The translations under genes and the position numbers were made by a program. Shown here piece after piece: positions 44,203 to 53,886 of a stretch of 64,000 nucleotides of DNA. How positions within the stretch are numbered: position 1 is the first letter of the stretch; the number at the start of each line of letters is the position of its first letter. Source of the DNA: Mucilaginibacter sp. UR6-11. GTDB taxonomy: Bacteria; Bacteroidota; Bacteroidia; Sphingobacteriales; Sphingobacteriaceae. Below the pieces are notes generated by a model. The model saw only the letters and a list, made by a program, of their open reading frames with translations. It had not been told where the DNA came from and searched no databases. The DNA lies in the NCBI RefSeq assembly GCF_020880695.1, contig NZ_JAJIWO010000006.1:186001-250000 (forward strand), read 5' to 3'.

Positions 44203-45861
44203 TTAAAGGGAGATCCCTCTTTTCCAGGGTATAAAATCGTCATGTCCGGAAGTTACCGCCTTGGCTTTTTCTTCGCCGCTGGCAATGCGGATAATTTGTT
44301 CGAGAATGCGCTCACCGGCCTCATTGATACTTTCTTCGCCGCTGATCACTGTACCAGCATCGATATCAATAATGTCGGTCATTTTTTGATATAATTTAGT
44401 ACTGGTTGATACCTTAACCACCGGTGCAATAGGATTACCTGTCGGCGTTCCTAACCCGGTGGTAAAAATTACTATCGTAGCACCCGCGCCAACTTCGGCG
44501 GTGGTTGACTCAACGTCACTTCCGGGAGTGCATAACAGGGTAAGGCCCTGCTTCCTCACTTTTTCGGGATAATCCAACACGTCGGTTACCGGCGAGGTCC
44601 CTCCTTTTTTTGCCGCGCCTGCCGACTTAATGGCATCGGTAATCAATCCGTCCCGCACATTTCCGGCCGAAGGATTAGATTCAAATCCCGAGCCCAAAGC
44701 TTTTGCTTTATCATGATAGGAACGCATAAGGTAGATAAACCTTGACGCTGTCTCGTCGTCAACACAACGGTCGCTTAACTCTTGTTCTACTCCGCATAAC
44801 TCCGGGAACTCAGCTAAAATAACGGAGCCGCCCAGCTCTACAATCAGATCTGATGCGTGGCCCAAAGAAGGATTGGCAGATATGCCCGAAAACCCGTCGG
44901 AACCACCACACTCCAACCCTACACATAATTTGCTTAGCGGCGCCGGCTGGCGGGTAAGCTCATTAGCCTGGATCAACCCGGCGAAGGTTTGTTTTACCGC
45001 CAGTTTAAGCAGGTCAGACTCGTTACCTATTTGTTGTTGTTCTAATGTATATAATGGTTTTGAAAAGCCGGGATCGCGCTTAAAAATTTCATCTTTTAGC
45101 ATATCTATCTGGGCGTTCTGGCAACCCAGGCTCAGCACCGTTGCACCTGCTACGTTGGCATGGGTGATATAACCGGCCAATAAGCCACAAAGGTCGCGGG
45201 TATCCTCTTTTATGCCTGCGCATCCTAACGAATGGTTTAAGAATTTAATGCCGTCAACATTAGGGAAGATCTTTTCCTCTTCGGTTGCTACAGCGGCATC
45301 GATATCGAGATCAGCCGCCAATATATCGCTGGCTTTTTTTCCTGAGCGATATAATTTTATGAGCTGCTTAACCTGGTCCCGTTCCGCTGAAACATCATTC
45401 TGGTAACCCAGCTCTTTTACAAAGGCCTCCTGTATTACCTGCACATTTCTGTTTTCGCAAAACACCAGCGGGATAACCAGCCAATAATTAGCCACCCCAA
45501 CCGATCCGTCAGCACGATGATAACCCATAAAGGTCCTGTTTTTCCATGCCGAAGTATCGGGTATTAACCAATTGGTTTTACGCTCACCCAACTGATAATC
45601 GCCGGAAGCGTGTTTTATATTTTTCGTGGTGATGATCTCGCCGGTTTTAACCGGCAGCATTGCTTTGCCTACCAATACACCATACATGACGATTTCGTCG
45701 CCGATATTAAAGTCCTGCAGTGCAAATTTATGTTTGGCGGCAATGTCGTTTAAAAGCGTAACGCTTTTATCGCCTGAGCGTATGATCTCTCCCGCCTTTA
45801 AATCACTGAGCGCTACCTCTATATTATCTTTAGGATGTATTTTTAATGTTCTGGCTCGCAT
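44203..45861 (-). CDS. UxaA family sugar-acid dehydratase
   Basis: 552 residues with both altronate/galactarate dehydratase parts fused: an N-terminal SAF domain (about 1-90, with NIGDEIVMYGVLVGKAM) and the C-terminal GD_AH domain starting FMGYHRADGSVGVANYW. Conserved segments include NHSLGCAGI, GLECGGSDGFSGISANPSLG, FPELCGVEQELSDRCVD and TTGLGTPTGNPIAPVVK. It removes water from a sugar acid to give a 2-keto-3-deoxy acid. Altronate, galactarate or an aldonate are all possible substrates. It follows the aldehyde dehydrogenase by 12 bases in the operon. Confidence 0.9.
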   Translation of the reverse strand: MRARTLKIHPKDNIEVALSDLKAGEIIRSGDKSVTLLNDIAAKHKFALQDFNIGDEIVMYGVLVGKAMLPVKTGEIITTKNIKHASGDYQLGERKTNWLIPDTSAWKNRTFMGYHRADGSVGVANYWLVIPLVFCENRNVQVIQEAFVKELGYQNDVSAERDQVKQLIKLYRSGKKASDILAADLDIDAAVATEEEKIFPNVDGIKFLNHSLGCAGIKEDTRDLCGLLAGYITHANVAGATVLSLGCQNAQIDMLKDEIFKRDPGFSKPLYTLEQQQIGNESDLLKLAVKQTFAGLIQANELTRQPAPLSKLCVGLECGGSDGFSGISANPSLGHASDLIVELGGSVILAEFPELCGVEQELSDRCVDDETASRFIYLMRSYHDKAKALGSGFESNPSAGNVRDGLITDAIKSAGAAKKGGTSPVTDVLDYPEKVRKQGLTLLCTPGSDVESTTAEVGAGATIVIFTTGLGTPTGNPIAPVVKVSTSTKLYQKMTDIIDIDAGTVISGEESINEAGERILEQIIRIASGEEKAKAVTSGHDDFIPWKRGISL

Positions 45862-45873
45862 ATTTATAAATCT

Positions 45874-47460
45874 TTACGCCACTTTATCTTTTGTTAACTC
45901 ACCATCAACCTTGCGCCATATTTTAAGCGGATTATCGTTTTGAAGCTCGGCAGGTAATAATTGTTGCGGGAAGTTTTGATAGCACACCGGCCTGACAAAA
46001 CGATAGATAGCTTGTGAACCAACCGAGGTCGAGCGGCTATCAGTTGTAGCCGGATAAGGGCCGCCATGCTGCATGGCATGCGTTACCTCAACACCGGTAG
46101 GTACATTATTGATCATCAACCTTCCCGCCTTTTCCTGCAATATATCAAACAGGTCTTTAAACCCGGCCACGTCATCCTGGTTGGCCCAGATGCTTGTGGT
46201 TAGCTGCCCTGGTGTCTGTTCTGCGATTTCAAGCAGCTGATCGGCGTTTTCGGCAATGACATGTAAAGCCACCGGTCCAAAATGTTCCTCAAATAAGGCT
46301 TTATCCTTCAAAAAGTCTGCACCCGACACCTTAAAGGCATTCGGCAATGCTTTGTTTTCGCCGTCTGAAACACCTGTGCCCAACGATTTTAATGTCGGTG
46401 AGGATTTCAATTTAGAAATGCCCTGGCAATAAGCATCATAAATAGATGCGGTAAGCATTGAACCGCCCGCCGCATCGGCAAGTGAAGCAGCATATTGAGT
46501 TAAAAACTGATCGGTATCGGCGCCTTTGATCATCAGTAATATACCAGGGTTGGTACAAAACTGGCCCACGCCTGCTGTATTTGAGGCAACCAGCGATTTA
46601 GCAACACCAATGGCGTCTTCTTTTAGCATCCCCGGCAGCAAAAAAACCGGGTTGACGCTGCCCATTTCGGCATAAACCGGTATTGGCTCATCACGTTTAA
46701 CGGCCAGATCAAATAACGCCCGGCCACCTGCCAATGAACCCGTAAAGCCAACGGCTTTAATTAACGGATGTGTTACCAGCGCTTTACCCGACTCGGTTGT
46801 CTGCCCCTGTATTAAAGAGAAAACCCCGTCAGGCATGCCGGTTTTCCTGGCGGCTTCTGCAATGCAATTCCCAACTAATTCAGAAGTTACCGGGTGACCA
46901 TAATGCGCCTTGTAAACAACCGGGCACCCGGCTGCCAAAGCGGAGATCGTATCGCCGCCGGCTACAGAAAAAGCAAACGGGAAATTACTTGCTCCAAATA
47001 CTGCGGTGACGCCCAAAGGCCGCAGCATTTGGCAGATATGCGGCTTAGGCAAGGGTTGTCTTTGCGGGTTGGCCCTGTCAATAATTGCATTTACCCATGA
47101 GCCTTCTTTTAGCAGATTAACAAATAAATTTATCTGGTTGATGGTACGGTCAACCTCGCCGTTCAGCCTTGGCTGGGGCAGGTGGGTTTCTTTCATCGCT
47201 ATCGCCACCAGTGCCTCGCGGATGCTGTTAATTTCAGTGGCGATGGTTTCCAGGAACTTAACACGATCGGCCGCGGGCAATATTTTATAAGTTTTAAATG
47301 CCGATGTGGCTTTTTTTGCGGCCTCATCTACATTTGCTATCGAACCTTCGTCGAAAGTATACGGGCCCGAATTATCTTCCGTAACTATTGAGCTCTTAAA
47401 AGTCCCCGATCCGCCGGTGGTTTTAGCGTATCCTATTATTTGTTTTCCTGTAATTTTCAT
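45874..47460 (-). CDS. Alpha-ketoglutarate semialdehyde dehydrogenase (NADP-type aldehyde dehydrogenase)
   Basis: 528 residues of the 2,5-dioxovalerate dehydrogenase branch of the aldehyde dehydrogenases. The catalytic Glu265 (VYAEMGSVNPVF) and Cys302 (VGQFCTNPG) are present, with FGASNFPFAFSVAGGDT in the cofactor domain. It oxidises 2-oxoglutarate semialdehyde to 2-oxoglutarate, the last step in non-phosphorylative pentose or hexarate breakdown. Its two downstream operon neighbours supply the two dehydration steps before it. Confidence 0.92.
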   Translation of the reverse strand: MKITGKQIIGYAKTTGGSGTFKSSIVTEDNSGPYTFDEGSIANVDEAAKKATSAFKTYKILPAADRVKFLETIATEINSIREALVAIAMKETHLPQPRLNGEVDRTINQINLFVNLLKEGSWVNAIIDRANPQRQPLPKPHICQMLRPLGVTAVFGASNFPFAFSVAGGDTISALAAGCPVVYKAHYGHPVTSELVGNCIAEAARKTGMPDGVFSLIQGQTTESGKALVTHPLIKAVGFTGSLAGGRALFDLAVKRDEPIPVYAEMGSVNPVFLLPGMLKEDAIGVAKSLVASNTAGVGQFCTNPGILLMIKGADTDQFLTQYAASLADAAGGSMLTASIYDAYCQGISKLKSSPTLKSLGTGVSDGENKALPNAFKVSGADFLKDKALFEEHFGPVALHVIAENADQLLEIAEQTPGQLTTSIWANQDDVAGFKDLFDILQEKAGRLMINNVPTGVEVTHAMQHGGPYPATTDSRSTSVGSQAIYRFVRPVCYQNFPQQLLPAELQNDNPLKIWRKVDGELTKDKVA

Positions 47461-47478
47461 AAATAATTTTGCGGGCTA

Positions 47479-50055
47479 TTATCCCAATTTCTTCACTGTC
47501 CCCGAAACAATAACTTTATTAACCGGGATACTTCCATAAGCAACATCTAAAAATGGCACGCCGGCTTTGAGCGTAACCGTGCCGAACCCCGTAGCGGTTG
47601 AAAGGAAGCTTGTAAAATCGCCTATTTTGGAGTCGACATGTAAATCTTTATTCACGGCATCATAACGCACGCCGGTTAAACCTTCCAACATCCCGTAGCT
47701 TGACATAGCCCTTGCATACCAATGACCGCATTCATATTCATTAAACGGGTTACGCACCTCGCCATCATAACGGTCGCGGCAGGCACGTACAATTTCCAAA
47801 CCTTTTTCAACTTCGCCCATCAGCATTAAATGCGATGCAACCTGGTACTCAATCCCTGTCCATACTTCGTTACTGTAAACAAAGGGCAAAGAAAGTTTCC
47901 CTCCATTTGGCCATGAACAAAGCAACAGGCCCCCTTCATCGCCAATTGCGTAGGTAGGCCGCTGCGGGTTGGCGTGTTCGCGCAGATTGGCTTTCAGGTT
48001 ATAACGGTGCACAGCCTTTAAGTGGCTCCTGATTTTTGCCGCGTCCAGCGGGTCGCCTAAACCACACATCCGTGATAGCCAGCCCCCCATTACACCATCT
48101 GATAATACCCCGGTACCGTATTGATATTTAGGGCCTTCTTTTTCAAGCAAAGCTGATGCCTCGGGGGTATATTGTGTAGCGAATGATTGCACCTTCGTTG
48201 GATCCGGCGCCTGAAGTTCTTTCCACTCTATTTTCTGGAAAAAATATTCGCCATTATATAACGCGCTTTCCATGTAAGCTTTGCCTTTGGCATATAGTGT
48301 TTCGTACTTTTGCACATCCTTATTCAGGAATTTACCCATTGTTATTAATGAGTTTAATGCGCCTAAATAAAAACTGGTAGCAAAACCGGTTGGGCCCCAA
48401 AACTCTATATCATAAGTATTGTGATGCGGCTCCTGTATAACACCATTACCTTTGGGGTCCCAGGTTTTAACGCAGTAGTCTAAACTGGTTTGTACTTTTG
48501 GATAGATTTGTTTCAACCATTCATTATCGCCGCTAATGCGCCACTCACGGTATACTTTCATGATCCCGCCGAGCTGCCCGTCAGATGCTGCATGAAAATT
48601 ATGGACAACACGCGTAATCGGCAGGTTCGACCTGAACATCTGGTGCCCTTCGGCATTCTGGCTTTCATTAAATTCGGTATCCCGCAGGCTGCGCTCCAAT
48701 GACGGGAATAAATGCGATACCGCCTGCGCATAGTTCCAAACGTGCGTGCATGATCCGTGGCAGCTGCCCCAGTTGTCGCCGCTGCCTTCCCAACACCAAA
48801 ACCGGCCGTCATATTGTCTTAATACTGTTGGCGATTTTAAAATGGTAAGATTTGCAGCAATAGCTTCGGTTACCTCGGCGGGCAGTGTACTTTTATAGAA
48901 TGCATCTGTAAAGAGCTTGGTTTTTTTTCGCAGATCAGCATAATTGCTGTTCCAATAAGCAGCAACTTCCTCTATATTCTTAAACTTACTGCTGTACCAC
49001 GGTTTATGATATTTTAATAAAGGATCATTATCCACTTTTTGTCTGTCGGCCGGGTCAACATCGCCCATATGCAGCTTAGTGTCAGGCACGTACCAGGCCA
49101 TCATTAAACGTATGGTCTTTTCTTCGCCGGGCCTTAAAGTAAATGGTACAAACAGCGACGCGCCGGGCGCATCCTTATCCACAGGCGGGGTGTTTTTTGT
49201 ATCTGCATGCTCTATGGTTTTCCAGGCCATCGTCAGCCCGTCAAACCAGCCTCCTCTAAACCAGCAATGATCAACCACCGTCGCGTTATCATTTGTATAA
49301 ATGGCGAAGTCGCCTTGCTTCTGCGAATCATCTTTGGTGCCTCCGGCAGACAAAACAAAGCCATTCTTTATTGACTTAACCGAATTTTTTGCACCCGGCT
49401 GCTCCATAAAGTTGCGGCTATTGTAAGAGAAAACACATTCTTCTGTTTTGGAGCTTGTATTTTTGAAACGATACTCCAGCCCACCTGCCGGCAGGCTGGC
49501 ACTATCAGCATCGGTAGGAACAAACGGGCTCCAGCCCTTTATCTCAATATGTAAGGGAACGTCCTTATCGGTCAATGTTATATCAGCGAAAGGGAAATGT
49601 GCTGTAAATTCGGCCCTTTCAAAGCGGGGTAACCCCCAGGTTGCGCCCCCGGTACCACCAAGCCCAGAATCGCGCTGGCCAAACTTCTTCCAGGCCGGCA
49701 CTTTACCTTCTAAAACCTTGGCACTGTTTTTTAATCCTTTTATACTAATGGCTGCAAACATGGCAGGCTCATTAAATACTTCGGGATTATTACGTACCGA
49801 CATATGGGATATGGCCCCGGTACCTTCCAGGCAAAACATACCGGCCCCAATACCACCGATAGGAAATGCTACCCGGTTTAAATACCGGCCTGTATAAAGC
49901 GTATTATATTTACGCTTCGCGTTATCAATAATAGTTGTTTTGGCTTCGGAATTTTCGTTGCCGGATGCCTTAACACTTCCAAAAGGTAAAAACGCAGCGG
50001 CTCCCCCTACACCCAAATTCCTGAGGAATATTCGCCTGTCTGATCTGGTTTTCAT
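47479..50055 (-). CDS. GH116 family glycosidase (GBA2-type)
   Basis: 858 residues. A twin-arginine signal (SDRRIFLRNLGVGGAAAF) suggests folded export. The N-terminal sandwich starts GRYLNRVAFPIGGIGAGMF, which is typical of GBA2-like proteins, and the C-terminal (alpha/alpha)6 domain contains FWCWEGSGDNWGSCHGSCTH and QEPHHNTYDIEFWGPTGF, the latter with the putative acid/base aspartate. GH116 members act as beta-glucosidases, beta-xylosidases or N-acetylglucosaminidases. It is the second gene of the operon behind GH172; the specific sugar is unknown. Confidence 0.9.
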   Translation of the reverse strand: MKTRSDRRIFLRNLGVGGAAAFLPFGSVKASGNENSEAKTTIIDNAKRKYNTLYTGRYLNRVAFPIGGIGAGMFCLEGTGAISHMSVRNNPEVFNEPAMFAAISIKGLKNSAKVLEGKVPAWKKFGQRDSGLGGTGGATWGLPRFERAEFTAHFPFADITLTDKDVPLHIEIKGWSPFVPTDADSASLPAGGLEYRFKNTSSKTEECVFSYNSRNFMEQPGAKNSVKSIKNGFVLSAGGTKDDSQKQGDFAIYTNDNATVVDHCWFRGGWFDGLTMAWKTIEHADTKNTPPVDKDAPGASLFVPFTLRPGEEKTIRLMMAWYVPDTKLHMGDVDPADRQKVDNDPLLKYHKPWYSSKFKNIEEVAAYWNSNYADLRKKTKLFTDAFYKSTLPAEVTEAIAANLTILKSPTVLRQYDGRFWCWEGSGDNWGSCHGSCTHVWNYAQAVSHLFPSLERSLRDTEFNESQNAEGHQMFRSNLPITRVVHNFHAASDGQLGGIMKVYREWRISGDNEWLKQIYPKVQTSLDYCVKTWDPKGNGVIQEPHHNTYDIEFWGPTGFATSFYLGALNSLITMGKFLNKDVQKYETLYAKGKAYMESALYNGEYFFQKIEWKELQAPDPTKVQSFATQYTPEASALLEKEGPKYQYGTGVLSDGVMGGWLSRMCGLGDPLDAAKIRSHLKAVHRYNLKANLREHANPQRPTYAIGDEGGLLLCSWPNGGKLSLPFVYSNEVWTGIEYQVASHLMLMGEVEKGLEIVRACRDRYDGEVRNPFNEYECGHWYARAMSSYGMLEGLTGVRYDAVNKDLHVDSKIGDFTSFLSTATGFGTVTLKAGVPFLDVAYGSIPVNKVIVSGTVKKLG

Positions 50056-50104
50056 ATAAGGTATATCGGTTTATATTAGTTTGACGGAACTTATTAAACG
50101 CTTG

Positions 50105-51295
50105 TTAATTGATCTCTAATTCATCTTTTGACGGTAGTTTGGGATACTGGCCATGAGGGCCTGCCTGATACCAAAACGCCACAGACACGATATCTGAATG
50201 TTGCGGCAAATATCTTCCGCCTGATTTCCAGCCAAGATCCTGTATGGTCACTTTTAAATCACGATCAAAACGGATAGGATCCTGTATGTGCCACCTGTAA
50301 AGCCCAAAACGCTGCCTGATCTGGTAATGCCCGTCGCCTTTAATAACCTGCGGCATACCGGTATAAGCGGTAGAAAACTCGGTATAACTAACCTCCTCTA
50401 CCCCGGCGGCATTTCGTTTACGTGTATCAAAGTCATATGATCCGCAGAAATAATCTTCTGTACCGGTACCAACTATCGTAGCGAAGTTTGAATCGCCGTC
50501 CATAAAAAACTTGATCTCGCCTTCGCCCCACCAGCCATTATTATTTACGTCAACACCCATATAAGTGCCCACATACTGGCCTTTGCCTTTAACACCGTCA
50601 AGTAAGGTATATACAGAACCGTCGCCCGGTTTAGACTTTCTAAATTGTGCATGAAAATATGCTTCATTATCAGCAACTTTGGTTAAGGTATAATCTACCT
50701 GATAATATAAGCTCATGGCACGGTCATCCATATTCTCCATAGTTATCCGACATTTTTTACGAAACGGCATTTTCCAGTAGCAGTTAAACGCACTACCCGG
50801 GTTTACCGTTACCGGCAATGAGTTTAGCGGCGAGTAGGCATTCCAGCCCATTCCGAAGAAAGCACCTACCGGAACCTCTATTGATGGTTCGGTTTCATCA
50901 TCCCAATAAAAACGAAGGATTGACAGGCGCCAGTTACCGGTAGGCGTCATCCAGATATGCTGAATGGCGCCCGGGCCGGTCATCTCGGCAATAGTTATAG
51001 TTTCGCCGGGATTAATTATGATATAAGGATTAACTTTCCATCCCTGGCCTAAATCACGCGCAGCGCCTGATGCGTTTGCAACATTACGTTTGCCTTTATC
51101 TTTTAGGGGATCGGCCATTCCGCCTTTACCTTTTTCGCCGGTAAAATTTTCAGGGCTTATAGATCTTGATTGTGCATCAGACAGCTTTGATAAATTGCCC
51201 AGATTCATATCAAGGCCATTAAATTTTTCATTCTGCTGCGCATAGCAGTTAAAAACCAGCAAAACAGCGGCTAGGATAAAAAGTAACTTTTTCAT
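50105..51295 (-). CDS. GH172 family (DUF2961) secreted protein
   Basis: 396 residues with signal peptide (KKLLFILAAVLLVFNCYAQ). The DUF2961/GH172 jelly-roll region has the segments MTGPGAIQHIWMTPTG, LRFYWDDETEPSIEVPVGAFF and EGEIKFFMDGD followed by GTGTEDYF. Known members cleave difructose dianhydride or are alpha-D-arabinofuranosidases. It is the first gene of the operon with GH116 and the sugar-acid enzymes, so it likely releases the sugar that the downstream genes use. A 383-base region separates it from the divergent GH92 pair. Confidence 0.88.
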   Translation of the reverse strand: MKKLLFILAAVLLVFNCYAQQNEKFNGLDMNLGNLSKLSDAQSRSISPENFTGEKGKGGMADPLKDKGKRNVANASGAARDLGQGWKVNPYIIINPGETITIAEMTGPGAIQHIWMTPTGNWRLSILRFYWDDETEPSIEVPVGAFFGMGWNAYSPLNSLPVTVNPGSAFNCYWKMPFRKKCRITMENMDDRAMSLYYQVDYTLTKVADNEAYFHAQFRKSKPGDGSVYTLLDGVKGKGQYVGTYMGVDVNNNGWWGEGEIKFFMDGDSNFATIVGTGTEDYFCGSYDFDTRKRNAAGVEEVSYTEFSTAYTGMPQVIKGDGHYQIRQRFGLYRWHIQDPIRFDRDLKVTIQDLGWKSGGRYLPQHSDIVSVAFWYQAGPHGQYPKLPSKDELEIN

Positions 51296-51678
51296 CGTTT
51301 AATTAAGGTTTACAATATTGGTTTATAATATTAATACAAAGAAAGAACAAACACCAATCAAAAACTTTCAATAACTAGCTAATTTTGATATAATATTGGC
51401 ATTTTGGTTTTAAATAACGGGCGAAGAGCTATAAATCATATCATTTAATTAATTTAAGAAAGACAACATAATACTGTTTAGCGGCAGGTAATTATTGGCG
51501 GATTATTGAAAAATAACAGTTGTTACCATTTTGAGTTACCTATAAACGTAAAAACAGAGCTCGGTAAGTTGTATATACAAGATATAATTTTTTTCCTCTA
51601 TATTTACCCCGGTTGTTCAGCATTAAACCGTGCAGACCAGTAAACCAGTAACCTAATATTCCTATAAAAGAGTATCAA
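51296..51678. other. Divergent control region between GH172 operon and GH92 pair
   Basis: 383 AT-rich bases with no gene. It contains a 12-bp perfect palindrome TTGTATATACAA (51569-51580) and, 18 bases further, TATATTTA (51599-51606), a near -7 box for the GH92 gene. AATATTGG occurs twice. No full promoter was seen for the GH172 operon. Confidence 0.55.
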
Positions 51679-53883
51679 ATGAAAAACTTCAACGTGGTTT
51701 TCGCCTGTTTGCTGTTAATTAACTGCAGTCTTATCGCGCAGCAAAAAAAATCAAACTTAGTTTATGTTGACCAGGCAATCGGCGGTGTAGGGCTTATACT
51801 GGAGCCCACGCGGCCAACCATTCAACTACCCAACCAGTTAATAAGAGTATTCCCAGTCAGGAAGGATGCGCTGGACGATCAGATCTCTTATTTCCCGCTC
51901 ACTATAGCCTCACACCGGGTTATTTCCCTGTTTAGCTTTATGCCGGTTAGCGGGGCCGACAGGAATTTACTTTGGGACAAAAAACAGGTTTATAATTATG
52001 AGGTACTTACACCCTATTATTACAGATCGGAACTGGGTGACGAAGGCAACCTGATCGAATTTTCACCATCAGAAAAAAGCGGATTTTTCAAGATCAGTTT
52101 TAAAGATAACAGCAATAACTATTTAAGAATGGGCATTCTTAACGAAAGTGGACAAATAACGGTGGCCGGTAAACGGGTACTAACCGGCACCGAGATTTTT
52201 AAAGGAATGAAAGCTTATTTCTATGCAGAAACCGATGCCGATATTTCGGAAGCCGTTACTAAAACAAAAGGCATGTTAATTAAAGCGCCCCAAAAATTAA
52301 GCTTTAAATATGCCATATCGTACATCAGCATTGAACAGGCTAAACAAAATTTACGGCTGGAAATACCGGGATGGGATTTCAATAAGGTTAAAACCACAGC
52401 TTATCACGAATGGGATAAAGTGATGTCTCAAATCAATGTAGAAGGCGGCACAACGGCGCAAAAGCGGGTGTTCTATACGTCGCTTTACCGCTGTTATGAG
52501 CGCATGGTTGATATAAACGAACACGGCCAATATTACAGTGCTTTTGATCACCAGGTACATCAAAGCAATAAGCCTTTTTTTGTAGATAACTGGATCTGGG
52601 ATACCTATATAGCTTTAGGTCCGTTGCAAATGATCCTGAATCCGGCTAAAGAGGCCGATAAGATCAGTTCCTATATTACCATGTACCAACAAGACGGCTG
52701 GATGCCTTCATTTGCGTTAATATTTGGCGATTGGCCGGCCATGACCGGTAATCATGCCGCTTCGTGGATAGCCGATGCCTGGTTTAAGGGAATCAGAAAC
52801 TTTGACCTGAGAACAGCTTATGCCGGTTTAAGAAAAAACTCCGTCGGGGCTACATTATTACCGTGGAACAACGGACCAGCTACCGCACTTGACTCATTTT
52901 ACAATAAACACGGCTATATGCCCGGGTTACATTATGGTGAGGCAGAAACGGTGCCGCAGGTTGAAAATGTATGGGAGAAACGCCAGGCTGTATCTGTAAC
53001 CCTGGAGAATAGTTTTAGCGATTGGAATATAAGCCGGCTTGCCGCCGAACTTAATCTGCCTGAAGATGAGGAATTGTTTATGTCCCGATCTAAAAATTAC
53101 CGGAACGTATATAGAAAAGACAAGGGCTTTATGTGGGCAAAAGATAAAGATGGTAACTGGATAGATATGGATCCCAAATCAGCCGGAAGGGAATTTTTTA
53201 CAGAAAATAACGCTTATACCTATAACTGGGTCGTTAAGCACGATTTTAAAGGTTTGTTTAATTTAATGGGCGGCACTAAACAAGCGGAAAACAAACTGGA
53301 TCAATTATTTAGAGAAGACCTTGGGACCGCAAAATTTATCTTCTGGAAAACGCAGCCTGATGCTTCGGGTTTGGTTGGCCAATTTGTAATGGGTAATGAG
53401 CCGAGCTTTCACATCCCCTACCTGTATAATTATATGGGTGCACCGTGGAAGACCCAAAAACGAATTAGAATGCTGTTAAACACCTGGTATACCGACAATC
53501 TCTTTGGTATACCCGGCGATGAAGACGGTGGCGGCATGACCTCATTTGTTGTTTTCTCCATGATGGGTTTTTTCCCGGTAACAGCGGGTATACCGGTATA
53601 TAATATAGGCAGCCCGGTATTTACCAAAGTTACTATCAACCTGCCAAATGGTAAGGTATTTACTATTAATGCGGCTGATAACTCGGCTGATAATAAATAT
53701 ATTCAGAGCGCTACGCTAAACGGCGCCCGGTTAAACAAACCATGGTTTGCACATACCGATTTAGTTAACGGTGCCACTATCAATTTCAAAATGGGTAGCC
53801 GGCCCAATCGTAACTGGGGTTCGGCGATAAAAGATGCCCCGCCATCAGACGGCGATTTGCTTTACTTAAATAATAAATGGTAG
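51679..53883 (+). CDS. GH92 family glycosidase, tandem copy 1
   Basis: 734 residues with an N-terminal signal (FACLLLINCSLIAQ). The GH92 domains begin YVDQAIGGVGLILEPTRPTI. Characteristic segments are FVDNWIWDTYIALGP, GDWPAMTGNHAASWIADAW, GNEPSFHIPYLYNY with the conserved Asn-Glu pair, and FGIPGDEDGGGMTSFVVFSMMGFFPV. Probably an exported exo-alpha-mannosidase. The next gene is a paralogue starting 4 bases after this stop. Together they face the GH172 operon. Confidence 0.92.
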   Translation: MKNFNVVFACLLLINCSLIAQQKKSNLVYVDQAIGGVGLILEPTRPTIQLPNQLIRVFPVRKDALDDQISYFPLTIASHRVISLFSFMPVSGADRNLLWDKKQVYNYEVLTPYYYRSELGDEGNLIEFSPSEKSGFFKISFKDNSNNYLRMGILNESGQITVAGKRVLTGTEIFKGMKAYFYAETDADISEAVTKTKGMLIKAPQKLSFKYAISYISIEQAKQNLRLEIPGWDFNKVKTTAYHEWDKVMSQINVEGGTTAQKRVFYTSLYRCYERMVDINEHGQYYSAFDHQVHQSNKPFFVDNWIWDTYIALGPLQMILNPAKEADKISSYITMYQQDGWMPSFALIFGDWPAMTGNHAASWIADAWFKGIRNFDLRTAYAGLRKNSVGATLLPWNNGPATALDSFYNKHGYMPGLHYGEAETVPQVENVWEKRQAVSVTLENSFSDWNISRLAAELNLPEDEELFMSRSKNYRNVYRKDKGFMWAKDKDGNWIDMDPKSAGREFFTENNAYTYNWVVKHDFKGLFNLMGGTKQAENKLDQLFREDLGTAKFIFWKTQPDASGLVGQFVMGNEPSFHIPYLYNYMGAPWKTQKRIRMLLNTWYTDNLFGIPGDEDGGGMTSFVVFSMMGFFPVTAGIPVYNIGSPVFTKVTINLPNGKVFTINAADNSADNKYIQSATLNGARLNKPWFAHTDLVNGATINFKMGSRPNRNWGSAIKDAPPSDGDLLYLNNKW

Positions 53884-53886
53884 CTG

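Noticed and set aside
44193..44243. Longer start for the FAH-family enzyme
   Set aside because: It would overlap the end of the upstream dehydratase by 41 bases, and the added residues do not match the family N-terminus.
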